Part shown: piece after piece, positions 6,557 to 8,418 of the stretch | Numbering within the stretch: position 1 is the first letter of the stretch | How the letters are laid out: every line of letters begins with the position of its first letter | The notes under the pieces: model-generated | What the model was told of the DNA's origin: nothing | What the model saw: only the letters and a program-made list of their open reading frames with translations | Databases searched by the model: none | NCBI GenBank assembly: GCA_945883455.1 | Contig: CAMCXJ010000094.1 | Location: 1 to 8,418 of the forward strand | Reading direction: 5' to 3' | DNA: 8,418 nt | Source of the DNA: Prosthecobacter debontii | GTDB taxonomy: Bacteria; Verrucomicrobiota; Verrucomicrobiia; Verrucomicrobiales; Akkermansiaceae | Position numbers and translations under genes: made by a program

Positions 6557-8032
6557 ATGCCTGTGCGTTGCAACATTACCATGAGCATCCACGCACATCT
6601 CAGCCTGGAGGCGCAAGAGCGCCTGAACGCCCAGCAAAGGAACTCCACGATATCCTCCGCCATCATCGCGATCCTCACGATCGTGGTGATCGCAATGGTT
6701 CTCAGCGTGTTTCTCCTGCCGAGTATCCTCAAAGAAACGGTGATCATCACGTATGCACCTCCCCCGCGGCCGGTCGATCTCCCAATTAAACCGAACCCTG
6801 TCGCGAATCCACTCCATCGTAATCCGACGCCTCCCGCCCCGAGCGCTACCCAGACGAAGGTCATCGTTGCGCATACGCTTTCCACCATTTCAATCCCCGC
6901 ACCCGAAGTGCCGGTGATGGCACCCAGCGCTGACTTCGGCGACGGCGAGTATTACGGCCCCGGCGGAGATGGCGATGGCATCGGAGACACGGGTTTCGAG
7001 CAGATCAACCCCATTTTGCGCGCCCGCTGCTCCGCCGCCGATCGCATGGCACGCCTCCTTTCCGAGGGCGGCACGCCCCAGTGCGAGGACGCCGTGGTGA
7101 AAGCCCTCGATTGGCTCCAGGCCACCCAGAAACCCGACGGCAGCTGGACGAACGACCACCCCGTCGCCATGACCGGCCTCGCCCTCCTCGCCTACCTAGG
7201 TCACTGCGAAACGCCGCAATCCCACGAATACGGCGAGACCGTCCTCAAGGGCATCACCTACCTGATCGACGTCGGTATGAAAAACGACGGACGCCTTTCC
7301 AACAAGGACGCCACTTCGATGCAGTGGGTTTACGATCACGGCATTGCCGCCTATGCATTAGCGGAAGCTCATACCTTCTGCAAACAGCTCAGGATTCCGA
7401 TCCCCCACCTCGACAAGGTCACCAAGGACTCCATCGACATGATCATGCAGGGCCAGAACGATGCCGGCGGCTGGGTTTACAAATTCGCCTCCGCCAACGA
7501 GGGCGACAACTCCGTCGGCTTCTGGCAGATCCAGGCGATGAAAGCCGGCAAGCACACCGGCCTCTGGCCTGCCATCAAGTTCACGAAACCCTCCCGCGCA
7601 GCGCTCGAATGGCTGGAAAAAGCCCAAGGCAGCAACGGCGCGATCGGATACCGCGGCGACGCAAACCTCAGTCCCGGCCTCACCGGCGGCGGCGTGCTCG
7701 CTTTCCAAATGTGGGATAAAGGCAACTCCAACGAGGCGAAAAGAGGCATCATGTATCTGGCGGAAAACTCCGAGTTCGAGTGGGGTCAGGAAAATTCCAA
7801 CCTTTACTACCACTACTACAACGCCCAGGCCATGATCAACCACGGCGGCAAGGAGTGGCAGGACTACAACCTCCGCTTCCGCGACAGCCTCCTCAAGGCC
7901 CAGAACCCCGACGGCTCATGGGCGCAAGCTGGCATCAAGCACGGCCCGGTCAACGTCCACATGGCCACCTGCCTCTCCACCCTCATGCTGGAGGTTTACT
8001 ACCGCTTCCTCCCCGGCACCGGCGGGAAATAA
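6557..8032 (+). CDS. Membrane-anchored squalene-cyclase-like alpha/alpha-toroid protein with TonB-like linker
   Basis: The 491-residue protein has four parts. A short cytoplasmic end is followed by one membrane segment at about 34-55. Next comes a proline-rich linker at about 67-120 (APPPRPVDLPIKPNPVANP and so on) and a Gly/Asp-rich stretch at 127-146. The rest, about 160-491, is helical repeats. QW-type motifs (Q-x3-G-x-W) occur at 191-197 (QKPDGSW), 300-306 (QNDAGGW) and 449-455 (QNPDGSW), with a degenerate copy at about 357 (QGSNGAI). These mark the prenyltransferase/squalene-cyclase toroid fold. A YYHYYNAQAM segment followed by GGKEW resembles related proteins I recall from Planctomycetes and Verrucomicrobia. 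No DxDD motif of squalene-hopene cyclases and no CGEQ thioester motif is present, so catalysis is doubtful and a binding role is more likely. The toroid should lie in the periplasm. The order cytoplasmic stub, membrane helix, proline-rich linker, folded domain recalls TonB. The gene starts 20 bases after the phosphatase stop and may be co-transcribed. Start choice: 6557 by Shine-Dalgarno spacing; 6581 is possible. Confidence 0.82.
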   Translation: MPVRCNITMSIHAHLSLEAQERLNAQQRNSTISSAIIAILTIVVIAMVLSVFLLPSILKETVIITYAPPPRPVDLPIKPNPVANPLHRNPTPPAPSATQTKVIVAHTLSTISIPAPEVPVMAPSADFGDGEYYGPGGDGDGIGDTGFEQINPILRARCSAADRMARLLSEGGTPQCEDAVVKALDWLQATQKPDGSWTNDHPVAMTGLALLAYLGHCETPQSHEYGETVLKGITYLIDVGMKNDGRLSNKDATSMQWVYDHGIAAYALAEAHTFCKQLRIPIPHLDKVTKDSIDMIMQGQNDAGGWVYKFASANEGDNSVGFWQIQAMKAGKHTGLWPAIKFTKPSRAALEWLEKAQGSNGAIGYRGDANLSPGLTGGGVLAFQMWDKGNSNEAKRGIMYLAENSEFEWGQENSNLYYHYYNAQAMINHGGKEWQDYNLRFRDSLLKAQNPDGSWAQAGIKHGPVNVHMATCLSTLMLEVYYRFLPGTGGK

Positions 8033-8048
8033 CCACTCGGATTTTCCG

Positions 8049-8075
8049 TTGCCTTCCGCCCACAAGCCAGATAAA
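8049..8075 (+). promoter_or_regulatory. Possible promoter for tRNA-Thr
   Basis: TTGCCT at 8049-8054 (3 of 6 to TTGACA) and GATAAA at 8070-8075 (4 of 6 to TATAAT) are separated by 15 bases. Transcription from here would begin around 8082, leaving a leader of about 20 bases before the tRNA. The match is modest and the spacer short. Confidence 0.3.
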
Positions 8076-8102
8076 CCATCCCCGTCCTTCCCCCAAGGCA
8101 AG

Positions 8103-8175
8103 GCCGGCTTAGCTCAGTTGGTAGAGCAACTGATTTGTAATCAGTAGGTCAACGGTTCGAGTCCGTTAGCCGGCT
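8103..8175 (+). tRNA. tRNA-Thr (anticodon TGT)
   Basis: All four arms fold. The acceptor stem GCCGGCT (8103-8109) pairs with AGCCGGC (8168-8174), with discriminator T8175. The D arm is GCTC...GAGC. The anticodon stem ACTGA/TCAGT (8129-8133 with 8141-8145) closes the loop TTTGTAA with anticodon TGT at 8136-8138. The T arm AACGG/CCGTT encloses TTCGAGT. The anticodon reads ACA threonine codons. The gene is 73 bases long and the 3' CCA is not encoded (CTC follows), so it must be added by the CCA-adding enzyme. It lies 70 bases after the toroid-protein gene. Confidence 0.97.
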
Positions 8176-8210
8176 CTCTCTAAACCATTAATAATCAATG
8201 ATTTAGAGAG
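8176..8210 (+). terminator. Strong hairpin immediately after tRNA-Thr
   Basis: CTCTCTAAA (8176-8184) pairs perfectly with TTTAGAGAG (8202-8210). After one C.A mismatch, CATT (8186-8189) pairs with AATG (8197-8200), leaving the loop AATAATC. The structure starts at the base after the tRNA. It may stop transcription or guide 3' processing. No T-run follows, so it does not meet the intrinsic-terminator rule. A role as a recombination (attachment) site beside a tRNA gene is the main alternative. Confidence 0.5.
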
Positions 8211-8211
8211 T

Positions 8212-8225
8212 GATCCCAATGGATC
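8212..8225. repeat. Short inverted repeat GATCC-CAAT-GGATC
   Basis: Five-base arms at 8212-8216 and 8221-8225 enclose a 4-base loop directly behind the post-tRNA hairpin. It is small and could occur by chance, but it adds to the cluster of symmetrical elements between the tRNA and the IS-like end. Confidence 0.35.
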
Positions 8226-8237
8226 GCCTGAAGTGAA

Positions 8238-8275
8238 TTCCTTAAAAAGTTCCTTAAATTTTCAAGCGTAAGGAA
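8238..8275. repeat. Tandem TTCCTTAAA repeats with an inverted third copy
   Basis: TTCCTTAAA occurs at 8238-8246 and again at 8250-8258, a 12-base period. The inverse of its core, TAAGGAA, is at 8269-8275. The second direct copy and the inverted copy could form a 7-bp stem with a 12-base loop (8250-8256 with 8269-8275). The set lies just before the IS-like end. It could be arm-type binding sites of a recombinase, an operator, or a terminator-like stem. Confidence 0.45.
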
Positions 8276-8280
8276 ACCCA

Positions 8281-8418
8281 TGTAAAGCGCGGGCGAAAAG
8301 TGCGGCGGGTGGCGGTCGAAAAGTGAGTCACCTCCGTAGCAGCTAGAGAACAAGAAGCTGGTAGGCTGGTCAAGCTATCAAATGGGGGCCATCCCCGCGC
8401 CAGGTTGTTGGCTGGAGC
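8281..8418. mobile_element. Probable terminal region of an IS21-family insertion sequence (partial)
   Basis: From TGTAAAGCG at 8281 the sequence turns GC-rich and carries CGAAAAGTG twice, at 8294-8302 and 8317-8325, 23 bases apart. The second copy is followed by AGTCACC. IS21-family elements begin with TG, end with CA, and carry several short repeated transposase-binding sites at each end, often of the form GAAAA-GTG/TTGACC. This matches that pattern. The istA and istB genes would lie beyond the right edge, and no transposase sequence is visible, so which end of the element this is cannot be told. The 93 bases after the repeats contain no supported gene. Confidence 0.45.

Noticed and set aside
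6557..8032. Annotation as squalene-hopene cyclase
   Set aside because: The DxDD motif is missing, the toroid is too short, and the protein has a TonB-like membrane anchor and linker.
8049..8101. Intrinsic terminator for the four-gene cluster
   Set aside because: The 7-base arms are 39 bases apart and no T-run follows.
8382..8418. ATG-led open frame running off the right edge as the start of a transposase
   Set aside because: Only 12 codons are visible, no Shine-Dalgarno site precedes it, and the residues do not resemble an IstA N-terminus.
1..8418. CRISPR array or diversity-generating repeats
   Set aside because: No regularly spaced direct repeats with unique spacers are seen. The only repeats are the short sets listed near 441-468 and 8176-8325.

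Overview
The window looks like chromosome of a GC-rich diderm bacterium, most likely a member of the Verrucomicrobiota/PVC group. This is inferred from the TamB/Omp85 pair, from a membrane-anchored squalene-cyclase-like alpha/alpha-toroid protein of a type I associate with Planctomycetes and Verrucomicrobia, and from general codon style. No 16S or other marker is present, so the placement is tentative.

Layout: (1) Positions 1-303 hold the 3' end of an unidentified gene, then a short HicB-like antitoxin gene one base downstream. (2) Positions 304-569 are non-coding, with two small inverted repeats and a short GC-rich segment that resembles dispersed intergenic repeats. (3) Positions 570-8032 form a tightly packed plus-strand cluster of four genes: a TamB-like inner-membrane-anchored protein, a TamA-like Omp85 outer-membrane barrel whose start codon overlaps the tamB stop (ATGA), a low-molecular-weight protein tyrosine phosphatase 4 bases later, and, after 20 bases carrying a Shine-Dalgarno site, a single-pass membrane protein with a TonB-like proline-rich linker and an alpha/alpha-toroid domain. 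(4) Positions 8103-8175 are a tRNA-Thr(TGT), probably with its own promoter. (5) Positions 8176-8280 are an AT-richer non-coding stretch full of inverted and direct repeats. (6) Positions 8281-8418 look like the terminal region of an IS21-family insertion sequence that continues past the window edge.

How the genes fit together: TamA and TamB are the two halves of an envelope-spanning translocation and assembly module that delivers proteins (and probably lipid) to the outer membrane. Their overlap suggests translational coupling. The phosphatase and the toroid protein follow without an obvious terminator, so they may be co-transcribed, but a shared function is only a guess. The toroid protein keeps QW-type repeats but has no DxDD acid motif, so it is unlikely to be a true squalene-hopene cyclase. 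With its periplasmic toroid and TonB-like linker, it is the least understood gene here and the best candidate for undescribed envelope biology. The repeats and IS-like end directly behind the tRNA gene suggest an insertion hotspot.
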